Positions 19,413 to 29,515 of a stretch of DNA of 64,000 nt are shown here, piece after piece. Each line of letters opens with the position of its first letter. Positions within the stretch are counted from its first letter, which is position 1. Source of the stretch: Ahaetulla prasina (Eukaryota > Chordata > Lepidosauria > Squamata > Colubridae); contig NC_080543.1 in assembly GCF_028640845.1 (NCBI RefSeq), positions 3,453,959-3,517,958 of the forward strand, written 5' to 3'. The notes beneath the pieces were generated by a model, which had not been told where the DNA came from, ran no database searches, and saw only the letters and a program-made list of their open reading frames with translations. A program made the position numbers and the translations under genes.

Positions 19413-19765
19413 GAGGGAGGGAGCGAAAGAAGGGAGGAAAGGAAGGAAGGAGGAAATGAAGAAGGAAGGAAGGAAGGAATAAGAGTGAGGGAGAGAGCGA
19501 GAGGAGGGAAGGAGAGAAGGGAGGAAAGGAAGGAGGGAGGGAGGGAGGGAAGGAAGGAAGGAAGGAGAGAAGATAGGAAGGAAGGGAGAGACAGAGGGAG
19601 AGAGCGAGAGGAGGGATGGAGAGAAGGAAGGAAGGAAGGAAGGGACAGAGGGAGGGAGAGAAGGGAGGAAAGGAAGGAAGGAGGAAGTGAAGAAGGAAGG
19701 AAGAAAGGAGGGAGGGAGGGAGGAAGAAAGGAAGGTTATGAAGGCAGGAAAAGGAAGGAAAGTGA
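19413..19765. repeat. Homopurine (GGAA/GGGA)n array
   Basis: About 350 bp of purine repeats on the plus strand with irregular GAGAGAGCGAGAGG spacers. Relative to the neighbouring block it sits where the pyrimidine array sits at 2341-2788. Confidence 0.92.
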
Positions 19766-20519
19766 AAGACAAATATATACTATATATAAAATGCATCTAT
19801 ATTTTAACGTCTGGCCAAGTTCTTTTTCACAAATACCAATCCCAAATCTGGCACGTTGCAACCTAGGCCTCTGTGTGTTTGATTTTTGATCCTCCGTGAA
19901 ATTAAAATCGTCAAAAAGTTCTGTGTTGTCAACCTGTTTCTTTGAAACGGTAAAGATTTCTCTCTTTAATCGACTCCTTACCCTTGAAATTTCACAGCCC
20001 TCTTTACTCCAGATTGCCAGGATACAAAACGGGTTCCTTGGGGGGGGGGTTGTTTGTTGTTGTTTTTTGGTTCAGAATTATTATTTTCTTTTTGTTTATT
20101 TTTCTTTCTTTTCTTTTCTTTTCTTTTTCTTTTTTTTTGCAGAAAGAAAACCCTCCTGTCTCCTTTTGTCCTTGGCGGTTGCTGGAAAACAGGTGGGGAA
20201 TTAAATGTGGCTGAAAGGCGAAAGGACTGTAATTAACATTCTTTAGGGTGTTAAAAGCCATGGCTAATAAGGGGCCTTTTTCAATCCCAGCAAAAATCAA
20301 AGCACGGCAAAATTCTAGAGATTAACCATTAGGGATGACTGCCTTTTACTCTCAGTGTATAAACTGGGTTTACATTTACAGCCATCCTTTTAGAAACAGG
20401 CAATCAATCCAGGATGAACTCACGGAGTCACAGAGTGACAACTAGCTACTTTAATTTACTAAATCGGTGCAATTAATCAAAGCGTTCTATAATTGCAATT
20501 CGGATGCCGTTCCTCTCTA
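19766..20519. other. No recognised gene; T-rich stretch
   Basis: This is unassigned sequence with a poly-G run near 20040 and a T/C-rich tract at 20085-20140. Open frames of 60-102 codons here are F-rich products of that tract. Confidence 0.5.
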
Positions 20520-21870
20520 GAATAGAATAGAATTTTAGAATAGAATAGAATTTTTTATTGGCCAAGTGTGATCGGACACACAAGGAATTTGTCTTGGTGC
20601 AGATGCTCTCAGTGTACATAAAAGAAAAGATACGTTCAGAATAGAATAGAGTAGAATAGAATAGAATAGAATAGAATAGAATAGAATAGAATAGAATAGA
20701 ATAGAATTTTTATTGGCCAAGTGTGATTGGACACACAAGGAATTTGTCTTGGTGCATATGCTCTCAGTATACATAAAAGAAAAGATACGTTCAGAATAGA
20801 ATAGAATAGAATAGAATAGAATAGAATAGAATAGAATAGAATAGAATAGAATAGAATAGAATAGAATTTTTTATTGGCCAAGTGTGATTGGACACACAAG
20901 GAATTTGTCTTGGTGCATAGGCTCTCAGTGTACATAAAAGAAAAGATCCGTTCAGAATAGAATAGAATAGAATAGAATAGAATAGAATAGAATAGAATAG
21001 AATAGAATAGAATAGAATTTTTTATTGGCCAAGTGTGATTGGACACACAAGGAATTTGTCTTGGTGCATATGCTCTCAGTATACATAAAAGAAAAGATAC
21101 GTTCAGAATAGAATAGAATAGAATAGAATAGAATAGAATAGAATAGAATAGAATAGAATAGAATAGAATAGAATTTTATTGGCCAAGTGTGATTGGACAC
21201 ACAAGGAATTTGTCTTGGTGCATACGCTCTCAGTATACATAAAAGAAAAGATACGTTCAGAATAGAATAGAATAGAATAGAATAGAATAGAATAGAATAG
21301 AATAGAATAGAATAGAATAGAATAGAATTTTTATTGGCCAAGTGTGATTGGACACACAAGGAATTTGTCTTGGTGCATACGCTCTCAGTATACATAAAAG
21401 AAAAGATACGTTCAGAATAGAATAGAATAGAATAGAATAGAATAGAATAGAATAGAATAGAATAGAATAGAATAGAATAGAATAGAATAGAATTTTATTG
21501 GCCAAGTGTGATTGGACACACAAGGAATTTGTCTTGGTGCAGATGCTCTCAGTGTACATAAAAGAAAAGATACGTTCAGAATAGAATAGAAGAATAGAAT
21601 AGAATAGAATAGGAATAGAATAGAATAGAATAGAATAGAATAGAATAGAATTTTATTGGCCAAGTGTGATTGGACACACAAGGAATTTGTCTTGGTGCAT
21701 ATGCTCTCAGTGTACATAAAAGAAAAGATACGTTCAGAATAGAATAGAATAGAATAGAATAGAATAGAATAGAATAGAATAGAATTTTTTTTTGGCCAAG
21801 TGTGATTGGACACACAAGGAATTTTTCTTGGTGCAGATGCTCTCAGTGTACATAAAAGAAAAGATACGTT
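20520..21870 (-). repeat. Tandem array of nine ATTCT-tailed LINE 3' ends
   Basis: Nine copies of a ~95 bp LINE 3' UTR end (TATTGGCCAAGTGTGATTGG, GGAATTTGTCTTGGTGCA, CTCTCAGTGTACATAAAAG) alternate with (AGAAT)n runs of 5-15 units. Copies begin near 20556, 20712, 20875, 21026, 21178, 21335, 21496, 21656 and 21794, so the period is about 137-163 bp. All are in the same orientation. Open frames (FYSILFYS) are translations of the array. Confidence 0.93.
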
Positions 21871-22067
21871 CATCAAGGTACAACATTTACAACACAATTG
21901 ATGGTCAATATATCAATATAAATCATAAGGATTGCCAGCAACAAGTTATAGTCATACAGTCATAAATGGAAAGAGCGATGGGAACGATGAGAAGATTAAT
22001 AGTAGTGCAGATTCAGTAAATAGTTTGACAGTGTTGAGGGAATTATTTGTTTAGCAGAGTGATGGCC
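21871..22067 (-). mobile_element. ATTCT-tailed LINE 3' UTR, upstream part
   Basis: The sequence continues upstream from the last array unit: CATCAAGGTACAACATTTAC, GATGGTCAATATATC and CAGTGTTGAGGGAATTATTT to GCAGAGTGATGGCC. It is therefore the parental LINE copy whose tail was amplified. Confidence 0.88.
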
Positions 22068-22470
22068 TACAGCTAGTCCTTGACTTGCAAGCTTTCGTTT
22101 AGCGACCGTTCGGAGTTACAGCGCTACTAAAAAAGCGACATGACCATATTTCACACTTAGTGACCGTCACAGCATCCCCCAGGTGATTCAAATCCAGACC
22201 TTTTGGCAAACCGACTCCTATTTACGACGGTCGCAGAGTCCTGGGGTCACGTGATTCCCGCTTTGCGACCTTCTGACAAGCCAAATCAATGGAGAAGACC
22301 GATTCACTTAACAGCCGTGTTACTAACTTAACAACCGCTGCGATTCACTTAACAACAGTGGCGAGGAAGGTTGTAAAATGGAGCAAAATTCATTTAACAG
22401 CTCCCTCGCTTAGCAACAGAAGTGCGGGTCTCAATTGCGGTCGTAAGTCGAGGAGGACCGTAAATTTTGC
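22068..22470. mobile_element. CAGGTAGTCC inverted-repeat element
   Basis: The left end is ACAGCTAGTCCTTGACTTGC. The interior has TTAGTGACCGTCACAGC, ATTTACGACGGTCGCAG and TTGCGACCTTCTGACAAG. The right end is GTCGTAAGTCGAGGAGGACC. Confidence 0.75.
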
Positions 22471-22779
22471 TGGGGAATTCTGGCTGGGGAATTCTGGGAG
22501 TGGAAGTCCACGTATTTTAAAGTTTCAAAGGGAGTGAAATACTGAACTAACTAAACAGTGGTCTTTCCCCCAACATCCTTCGGTATATGAAAACCTAAGT
22601 TATGTCTAGTTTAATGCTTATTAAATGGCTAGTATGAATGGGGGTTGTTGCCAGGGTGAGGAGGGTTGGAGTTATTATTTATTATTATTATTATTTTGAT
22701 TTCTTTTATATTGTGTTTTTGTGTGCCTTGAGTTGCGAGTAGGCAGCAATATAAATTCTCTAAAATAAAATAAATAATG
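22471..22779. other. Foldback arm, then unassigned sequence
   Basis: GGGGAATTCTGGGAGTGGAA then GTCCACGTATTTTAAAGTTT (22485-22530) is one foldback arm. The rest, including a (TTA)n run at 22675-22698, is unassigned. Confidence 0.5.
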
Positions 22780-23885
22780 AATAGAAGGACTAGGGGTGAC
22801 ATGATAGTAGTGTTCCAATATCTCGGGGCTGCCACAAAGAAGAAGAGAAGGGGAGAGGAGAGGAGAGGAGAGAAAATGGAATGGAATGGAATGGAATGGA
22901 AGGGAAGGGAAGGGAAGGGAAGGGAAGAGAAGAGAAGAGAAGAGAAGAGAAGAGAAAAGAAGAGAAGAGAAGAGAAGAGAAGAGAAGAGAAAATGGAATG
23001 GAGAAGTAGGGTAGAGTAGAAAGGAGAAGAGAAGAGAAGAGAGAAGAGAAGAGAAGAGAAGAAGAGAAGAAAGAGACAATGGAATACAGGAGAGAAGAGG
23101 AGAGGAGAGGAGAGGAGAGGAGAGGAGGAAGAGAAGAGAAGAGAAGAGAAGAGAAGAGAAAGAAGGAATGGAATAGAATAGAATAGAATGGAATGGAATG
23201 AAATAGAGAAGAGAAGAGAAGAGAAGAGAAGAGAATTACAATTAGAATGGAATGGAATGGAATGGAAGGGAAGGGAAGGGAAGGGAAGGGAAGGGAAGAG
23301 AAAAGAAGAGAAGAGAAGAGAAGAGAAGAGAAGAGAAGAGAAAATGGAATGGAGTAAGTAGGGTAGAGTAGAAAGAAGAGAAGAGAAGAAAAGAGAAGAG
23401 AAGAGAAGAGAAAATGGAATGGAGTAGAGTAGAGTAGAGCAGAGCAGAGTAGAGTAGAAACAAGAGAAGAGAAGAGAAAGAGAAGAGAAAATGGAATGGA
23501 ATAGAGAAGAGAAGAGAAGAGAAGAGAAGAGAAGAGAAGAGAACACGGAGTAGAGTAGAGTAGAGAGAAGAGAAGAGAAGAGAAGAGAAGAGCCAAGACC
23601 TTTAGAGAGGGAGTCAAGCTATTCTCCAGAGCCCCTGAGGGCAGGACAAGAAGCAACGGATGGAAACTTAATAAAGGAGAGAAGCAGCTTAGAACTAAGG
23701 AGGAATTTCCTGGCAGAACAATTAACCAGTGGAACAACTTGCCACCAGAAGTTGTGGGTGTTCCAGCACTGGATGTATTTAAGAAGAGACTGGACAGCCA
23801 CATGGTTGTAACAGCATAGAGTTTTCTGCCTGAGCAGAGGGTTGGACTAGAAGACCTCCAAGGTCCCTCCCAACTCTTGTTATTG
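22780..23885 (+). mobile_element. CR1 3' end split by 760 bp of purine repeats
   Basis: Sense CR1 22780-22842 (GAAGGACTAGGGGTGACATG ... GCCACAAAGAAGAAG) and 23599-23885 (AGAGGGAGTCAAGCTATTC through the CR1 terminus) are continuous when the array is removed. The break falls in the CR1 motif AAAGAAGAGGGAGTCAA. Confidence 0.88.
22843..23598. repeat. AGAGA/GGAAT/GGGAA pentamer array inside CR1
   Basis: Blocks of AGAAG, GGAAT, GGGAA and AGTAG pentamers alternate, with whole block sequences recurring (for example GGAATGGAATGG then GGGAAGGGAA then AGAAGAGAAG at about 22880-22990 and 23245-23345). The strand is nearly pure purine. Long S-L-L-F-S frames on the minus strand are artefacts. Confidence 0.93.
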
Positions 23886-24702
23886 TTGTATCTGTAGGAT
23901 CTTTTGCAGCATGTACAGTAAGTCCACTTAAGTTTCTACACAGCCAATGCTCAGCTTCTTCTTCCCCAGAGGAAAAGAAAATCGATGGCCAGTTCCATTT
24001 GACCAGGGGGTTGGACTAGATGACCTGCAAGGTCCCTTCCAACTCTGTTAATCTCCGCTCCATTCCTTCCCTTCCGAGTTACCCCACTTCTGCGATCCCC
24101 AGCCTCCTGCTCTGCACGCGTGAGGAACTACCCTTCCCATCAGCCCCATCCCGCCCCATCGATGCCGGGGTGGGTGGGTGGGTGGGTGGGAGGGGGTGCC
24201 ACAAGGGCGAAAGCTGGACTCAGGCGCCGGAGAGATTCTTGCAAAAAGCGAGCTCAGGAATGCCACTTTTCTCGCTGGGGGTAAAAAAAATAATAATGCA
24301 ATCTCAGCTGCAAAACCCCTTCTTCCAGGTTGGAGGGTTTTGCCAGCGAGGTCTGGCTTGTTCTGAAAAAATAATAAAACCAGCTTTCGGCTTGGACGAG
24401 TGTGTGTGTGTGTATGTGGGGTGCAGAGATCGTTTCCACCCTGTGGGTCTGAAATCGAATCTGTCCCTGGGAAAGTACTCCGAAGAATGGCTTCTGAAGG
24501 CCAGGGGTTATCTAGGGGCGGGTTGCGTGTCTCTATACACAGGTTTTTATTCGATATTATTCTTGGGCCAAGTTTGTTCCTGAGAAGGAAGAAGGCTCTT
24601 GAAATCCGACTGAAGGCTTCCTGCCCTCCTGTTTGATTTTAAAACCGCCTTCCTGCAGGCTCAAACAATGGCCTTGCTGGCGAAAATCTTCTCTTTCTTA
24701 CA
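23886..24702. other. Mostly unassigned; one CR1 terminus
   Basis: A sense CR1 3' terminus lies at 24000-24055 (CCAGGGGGTTGGACTAGATG). Elsewhere a (GGGT)n run at 24165-24192 and overlapping frames of 60-187 codons (longest 24020-24583 plus) show no family motif, so I do not call a gene. Confidence 0.45.
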
Positions 24703-24842
24703 GAATGGCAGAGTTGGAAAGGGACCTCGGAGGTCTTCTAGTCCAACCCCCACCCTCTGCTCAGGCAGGAGACCCCTATAGGTTTTCCTTCTTCAGCAGG
24801 GGGGGTTGGATTAGAAGACCTCCAAGGTCCCTTCCAATTTTT
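24703..24842. mobile_element. Opposed CR1 3' ends
   Basis: An antisense end (GCAGAGTTGGAAAGGGACC ... CAGGAGACCCCTATAGG) is followed at 24795 by a sense end (AGGGGGGGTTGGATTAGAAG, ACCTCCAAGGTCCC). Confidence 0.75.
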
Positions 24843-25100
24843 TTATTTTTTTTTACATTTATATCCCGCCCTTCTCCGAAGACTCAGGGCGGCTTACAGT
24901 GTGTAAGGCAATAGTCTCATTCTATTTGTATATTTTTACAAAGTCAACTTATTGCCCCCGCAACAATCTGGGTCCTCATTTTACCTACCTTATAAAGGAT
25001 GGAAGGCTGAGTCAACCTCGGGCCGGGCTTGAACCTGCAGTAATTGCAGGCTGCTGTGTTCTAATAACAGGCTTCTTACAGCCTGAGCTACCACGGCCCT
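24843..25100 (-). mobile_element. tRNA-derived SINE, same family as 7.2 kb
   Basis: Antisense copy with tail ATTTATATCCCGCCC / GACTCAGGGCGGC, body CAACAATCTGGGTCC, box-B complement GGGCTTGAACCTGC and box-A complement CCTGAGCTACCACGG at the right end. It is nearly full length. Confidence 0.85.
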
Positions 25101-25190
25101 TTTGTAAACAACTTTACAACTTTAAGTTGTAAAGTTGTCAAGGTTGGAGAACCCTGGTCTCTCGGGTCTCCTGCCTGAGCAGGGGGTTTA
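25101..25190 (+). mobile_element. Foldback arm and CR1 terminus
   Basis: GTAAAGTTGTCAAGGTTGG then AGAACCCTGG (25128-25157) is a foldback end. GGGTCTCCTGCCTGAGCAGG (25163-25186) is a sense CR1 end that is cut by the next SINE. Confidence 0.6.
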
Positions 25191-25475
25191 TTTATTTTAT
25201 TTATTTTATTTATTTATTTATTTATTTACATTTATATCCCGCCCTTCTCCAAAGACTCAGGGCGGCTTACAGTGTGTAAGGCAATAGTCTCATCCTATTT
25301 GTATATTTACAAAGTCAACTTATTGCCCCCCCAACAATCTGGGTCCTCATTTTACCTACCTTATAAAGGATGGAAGGCTGAGTCAACCTTGGACCTGGTG
25401 GGACTTGAACCTGCAGTAATTGCAGGCTTTGTGTTCTAATAACAGGCTTCTTACAGCCTGAGCTATCCCGGCTAT
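25191..25475 (-). mobile_element. tRNA-derived SINE inserted in CR1
   Basis: A TTTAT-rich end leads into the same SINE antisense: CCGCCCTTCTCC, AATCTGGGTCCTCATTTTAC, GGACTTGAACCTGCAG, AGCCTGAGCTATCC. CR1-like TTCTCTGATTCTGTTATTTT follows on the right. Confidence 0.83.
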
Positions 25476-25524
25476 CCCAATTCTCTGATTCTGTTATTTT
25501 CTTCTGTCACTCTGTGTCTTCAGA

Positions 25525-25785
25525 AGAACGGAAAGCACCCTTTATGACCGTTTTGCACACTTAATGACCGTCACGTCCCTGGGAAAGTGATCAAGTGATC
25601 AAGTGATCAAAATTCAGACCCTCGGCAGCTGGTTCATATTTATGACGGTCGCAGTGTCCCGAGGTCACGCGATCCCCGTTTTGCGGCTTTCAGAACAGCG
25701 AAGTCAAGGGGGAAGCCAGATTCACTTAACAACCATGTGACTCACTTAATAACGGCAGGGATTTGCTTAACAACCGAGTGTGTGT
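25525..25785. mobile_element. CAGGTAGTCC inverted-repeat element, partial
   Basis: CACTTAATGACCGTCACG, TATTTATGACGGTCGCAG and AACAACCGAGTG mark the interior. Both termini are lost. Confidence 0.65.
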
Positions 25786-26334
25786 GTGTGTGTAGATAGG
25801 TAAGAGAGATAGATACATAGAAAAAAAAAGAGAGAGAGAGATGATAGATAGATAGATAGATAGTTTATATATGATAGATAGATAGATAGATAGATGATAT
25901 AGAGAGATAGAGATACAGATAGATAGATTAGATATAGATGATAAAGAGATAGATAGAGAAAGAGAGATAGAGAGATAGAGAGATAGATAGAGATAAATAG
26001 AGATAGATAGATTAGATATAGATGCTAAAGAGATAGAGATAGAGAGATAGAGAGATAGAGATACAGATAGATAGATTAGATATAGATGCTAAAGAGATAG
26101 AGATAGAGAGATAGAGAGATAGAGATACAGATAGATAGATTAGATATAGATGATAAAGAGATAGATAGACAGATAGATAGAGAGATAGATAGAGAGATAG
26201 AGATACAGATAGATAGAGATACAGATAGATAGATTAGATATAGATGATAAAGAGAGAGAGAGAGATAGATAGATAGATAGATAGAGAGATAGAGAGATAG
26301 AGAGAGATAGATAGATTAGATATAGATGATAAAG

Positions 26335-26365
<31 letters not shown>

Positions 26366-26728
26366 CAGATAGAGAGAATAGAGATAGAGAGATACAGATA
26401 GACAGAGATACAGATAGATAGATAGATTAGATATAGATGATAAAGAGATAGAGAGATAGATAGACAGATAGATAGAGAGATATAGATACAGATAGATAGA
26501 TCGATTAGATATAGATGATAAAGAGATAGAGAGATAGATAGAGAGATACAGATACAGATAGATCGATTAGATATAGATGATAAAGAGATAGAGAGATAGA
26601 TAGACAGAGAGATAGAGAGATGATAGATAGAGAGATAGCGATAGAGATAGAGAGATTAGATAGATAGATGATAGATAAATAGAGAGGTAGAGATAGAGAT
26701 AGAGAGAGAGAGAGATGGATACACACAC
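25786..26728. repeat. GATA/GACA-rich (Bkm-type) satellite array
   Basis: About 940 bp are dominated by GATA, with GACA, GAGA and ATACAGATAGA variants. A phrase of TTAGATATAGATG followed by (A)TAAAGAGATAGA recurs about ten times at roughly 70-90 bp spacing, giving a higher-order period. GATA/GACA arrays of this kind (banded krait minor satellite, Bkm) are concentrated on the W chromosome of advanced snakes. Confidence 0.93.
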
Positions 26729-27324
26729 ACGGGGTGGGCTTCAATTTCATCAATATTTCAACTTTCTCGACCCCCACCCACACATGCCCCAACCCAGCGC
26801 TATTTTCGCTAAAAGAAACTTCATTAAAAGCACCCTCAATGCATTTAGCTAAGCGTAGAACAAACAGGCAAAGGCCCTTCGGTTATAAACAGTGGCAAAA
26901 GGATAATTAAATACCTTTAATGTCGTTTCAAATGGAGAAAGGCCCCTGTGCGTGGCAGAGCAATTAGGATTAACACACCTCTGAATAAACACCAAAAAAC
27001 AAAAAACTCTACTGTGTTTGGTTTTTCAAGTCCTGTGAGCTGCCTTCCTTTCATCATAGGGACCCACTGCATGCCGAGTATAAAATAAATTAAGCGGAAA
27101 GAAGCAAGAAAGCCATTGCAAATGACTCTATAAAGTTATTAACCGGTTATTATTACTGCCCGAGATAGTTTAACTGAGTGGTGATTTATATCTGGGCTCT
27201 GTTTATGTGTTAATATTTGACTATCTCAAGAATCGTTGGTCATTCATTAGAATATTTATGAATTAGAGGTTGAATTCCTGGCCTTGAGTTTATGAACTGG
27301 CTTATTAGACAATTCATTAGTTTA
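26729..27324. other. Unique AT-rich segment
   Basis: About 600 bp show no recognisable repeat or open frame. They contain homeobox-like AT motifs (GGATAATTAAATACC, GCAATTAGGATTAAC, GTTATTAACCGG). The composition resembles conserved non-coding sequence, but no comparison was possible. Confidence 0.4.
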
Positions 27325-28171
27325 GTTAGTGACCAACATTGTAGAAACCTTTTGGGGAAAGTGTCTTTTTGAGGTTTGATGGCTAATAAAACCACTTTTT
27401 TTCCTGGAGTTTCAAAATAATCCTATTCCAATGCTGGAATGGCCTGGGAAGAGCCCAGACCTTCACCCAATTGAAAAATCTATGGAGCTGACTAAAGAAA
27501 CTGGTTAGTCAGAAGCGACCCAGCAATAAAACCCAGTTAATAGAAACCATCATTCAATCTTGGTTTCACATTAGAACAGCTGCAGAACTCAAAAGACTTG
27601 GTTCACTCCATGGGAAGACCTTGTAAGGCCTTCATTCATACTAAAGGTGACCCAACTAAGGATTAACTGACATGGGGATCATTTTTGCATATCTTGTTTT
27701 TTCTATGGTGATCATTTTTATATATCTCGTTTTTTTTCTACATGTTTCCCTTTTCTTCTTTATACGGTAACTGCTATTCTAATAGAAAATACTTCATAAA
27801 ATGTTATTGCATTACATTCTTGTTTAAATTAACTTTCCACTGATATATAATTTTATGGTAAAAAGATAAAGGTTTCTGTGCTAGTTGTTCCCAACTCTAG
27901 GGGGAGGTGTTCAACTCCGTTTCAAAGCCGAAGAGCCAGCGCTGTCCGAAGGTCATGTGGACGGCATGACTCAATGCCAAAGGCGCACGGAACGCTATTC
28001 CCTTCCCACCAAAGATGGTCCCTATTTTTCCACTTGCATTGTTTACATGCTTTCGAACTGCTAGGTTGGCAGAAAAATTTTATGGTACTACTCCAAAAAA
28101 AAGTGGTGTTATTAGTTAGTTTTAGAAAATACACTTTTCCCAAAAGGTTTCCATAATTTTGGCCACTACTA
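27325..28171 (+). mobile_element. Tc1-type transposon deletion derivative with nested SINE
   Basis: The element is bounded by TA on both sides (27323-27324, 28172-28173) and by terminal repeats of about 80 bp that contain GTGGAAACCTTTTGGG- and AATAACACCACTTTTTTT-like blocks. The sense strand keeps the C-terminal end of a Tc1/mariner transposase: the GMAWEEPRPSPN-like region corresponds to WPGNSPDLHPMENL in the sister copy at 33.5 kb, the site of the second catalytic D of the DDE triad. Without the nested SINE it is about 620 bp, so most of the transposase is missing. Confidence 0.83.
27861..28075 (-). mobile_element. Second SINE family, 5'-truncated, inside the Tc1 element
   Basis: The insertion is flanked by AATTTTATGGTA at 27849-27860 and 28076-28087 (12 bp duplication). 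It contains TTCCCAACTCTAGGGGG, AAGCCGAAGAGCCAGCGCTG, GGCATGACTCAATGCC and TTTCGAACTGCTAGGTTGG. It resembles a tRNA-type squamate SINE that ends in CTTTA repeats, read in reverse. The part with the promoter boxes is missing. Confidence 0.75.
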
Positions 28172-28173
28172 TA

Positions 28174-28311
28174 TTTAGTTTAGTGTAGCTTAGCTTAGTT
28201 TAGCTTACTTTACATTACTTTACTTTATTGTCATTGCAATTGAATGCCATCTTCAGTGTACATTATAACTATAAAAATAAAACAAAAACACACATAATAA
28301 TAATAATAATA
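28174..28311. other. Unassigned
   Basis: (TTAGT/TTTAG)n-like irregular repeats lie at 28175-28230, then a short (AAT)n run at 28296-28311. Confidence 0.5.
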
Positions 28312-29045
28312 TCAGAGTTGGAAGGGACGTTGGAGGTCTTCTAGTCCAACCCCCTGCCCAGGCAGGAACCCTACACCATTTCAGACAACATTTTCTTAAA
28401 AATTTCCAGTGTTGGGGCACCCACAACTTCTGGTGGCAAGCGGTTCCACTGATTAATTGTTCTAACTGTCAGGAAATTTCTCCTTAGTTCTAAGTTGCTT
28501 CTCTCCTTGATTAGTTTCCACCCATTGCTTCTTGTTCTACCCTCAGGTGCTTTGGAGAATAGTTTGACTCCCTCTTCTTTGTGGCAACCCCTGAGATATT
28601 GGAACACTTTTGGCCTAAATGTAGAACCTTACTTTTTTCACTGTTGAATTTCATTTTGTTAGTTAGCGCCCAATGTTCAAGTCTGTCAAGATCTTTCTGT
28701 AACTTGAGCCTATCTTCTGGAGTGTTGGCTATTCCTGCCAGCTTGGTGTCATCTGCAAATTTGATGAGTTCCCCATCTATCCCCTCGTCCAAGTCATTGA
28801 TGAAGATGTTGAAGAGTACTGGGCCTAAAACAGAGCCTTGGGGTACTCCACTGCATACTTCCCTCCATGTGGATGTAGTTCCGTTGAGGACTACACGTTG
28901 AGTGCGATTGGTCAGCCAGTTACGGATCCATCTGGTGGTGGTGCTGTCTAACCCACATTTTTCTACTTTATCTAGTAGTAGGTTATGGTCTTCTTTATCA
29001 AATGCTTTACTGAAGTCCAAGTAAATTATATTGACATCCTTCACA
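28312..29045 (-). mobile_element. CR1 LINE with reverse-transcriptase core, internally deleted
   Basis: The minus-strand frame 28511-29044 starts in the RT domain: [18 protein letters not shown] (RT motif B region) and FADDTKLAG (the catalytic xxDD box). It then jumps from VLHLGQK directly into the C-terminal tail ([16 protein letters not shown]), so the roughly 200 residues between are deleted. A 3' end with GAGTTGGAAGGGACGTTGG completes it. The deletion makes it inactive. Confidence 0.92.
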
Positions 29046-29134
29046 TTCTATACAACTGAATTGAAAACCCTGATATTGCATTAATATTGCACTATACAGT
29101 AGAATTCAATATATAGTAGTTAGTGCTCTTGGAT

Positions 29135-29255
29135 AGATTACAGAGAGTCCTCGAATTATGACTGCAACGGAACCCAAAATTTCTCTAATCAGGTGAGGCA
29201 GCGGTTGTGAATTTTGCCCCATGTTACGACCTTTCTCGCCACAGTTCTTAAGTGA
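29135..29255. mobile_element. CAGGTAGTCC element end
   Basis: CAGAGAGTCCTCGAATTATG, GAACCCAAAATTTCT and ACGACCTTTCTCGCCAC mark the left half, cut by the GGA repeat. Bases 29046-29134 are unassigned. Confidence 0.65.
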
Positions 29256-29415
29256 ATGGAAGAAGAGGAGGAGGAGGAGGAGGAGGAGGAGGAGGAGGAG
29301 GAGGAGGAGGAGAAGGAGAAGGAGGAGGAGGAGGAGGAGAAGGAGAAGGAGGAGCAGGAGAAGAAGGAGAAGGAGAAGGAGAAGGAGAAGGAGAAGGAGA
29401 AGAAGAAGACGACGA
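29256..29415. repeat. (GGA)n/(GAAGGA)n array
   Basis: Pure purine triplets. Poly-E, poly-R and poly-S/L frames here are artefacts. Confidence 0.95.
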
Positions 29416-29515
29416 CTGGTGTCCTTAATGCTCTCTGAGCTTGGTTGTTTTCTTGGAGATGTTTCATGACTCAACTAGGTAATATCATCAATGTAAGAAG
29501 ACAAGGGGTTTTGTG
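29416..29515 (-). mobile_element. Penelope-like terminal repeat fragment
   Basis: The minus strand reads TTGATGATATTACCTAGTTG then AGTCATGAAACATCTCC. This is a hammerhead-like layout (UGAUGA, a potential stem, GAAAC). The first C of the core is changed to T. Relatives are at 32230-32290 and 32430-32480, also beside purine arrays. Confidence 0.55.

Noticed and set aside
22629..23803. 305-337 codon S-L-L-F-S-rich minus-strand frames
   Set aside because: Purine pentamer array plus CR1 remnant read in an irrelevant frame.
24020..24583. 187-codon plus-strand frame
   Set aside because: It begins in a CR1 terminus, has no recognisable motif, and is paralleled by other frames on both strands.
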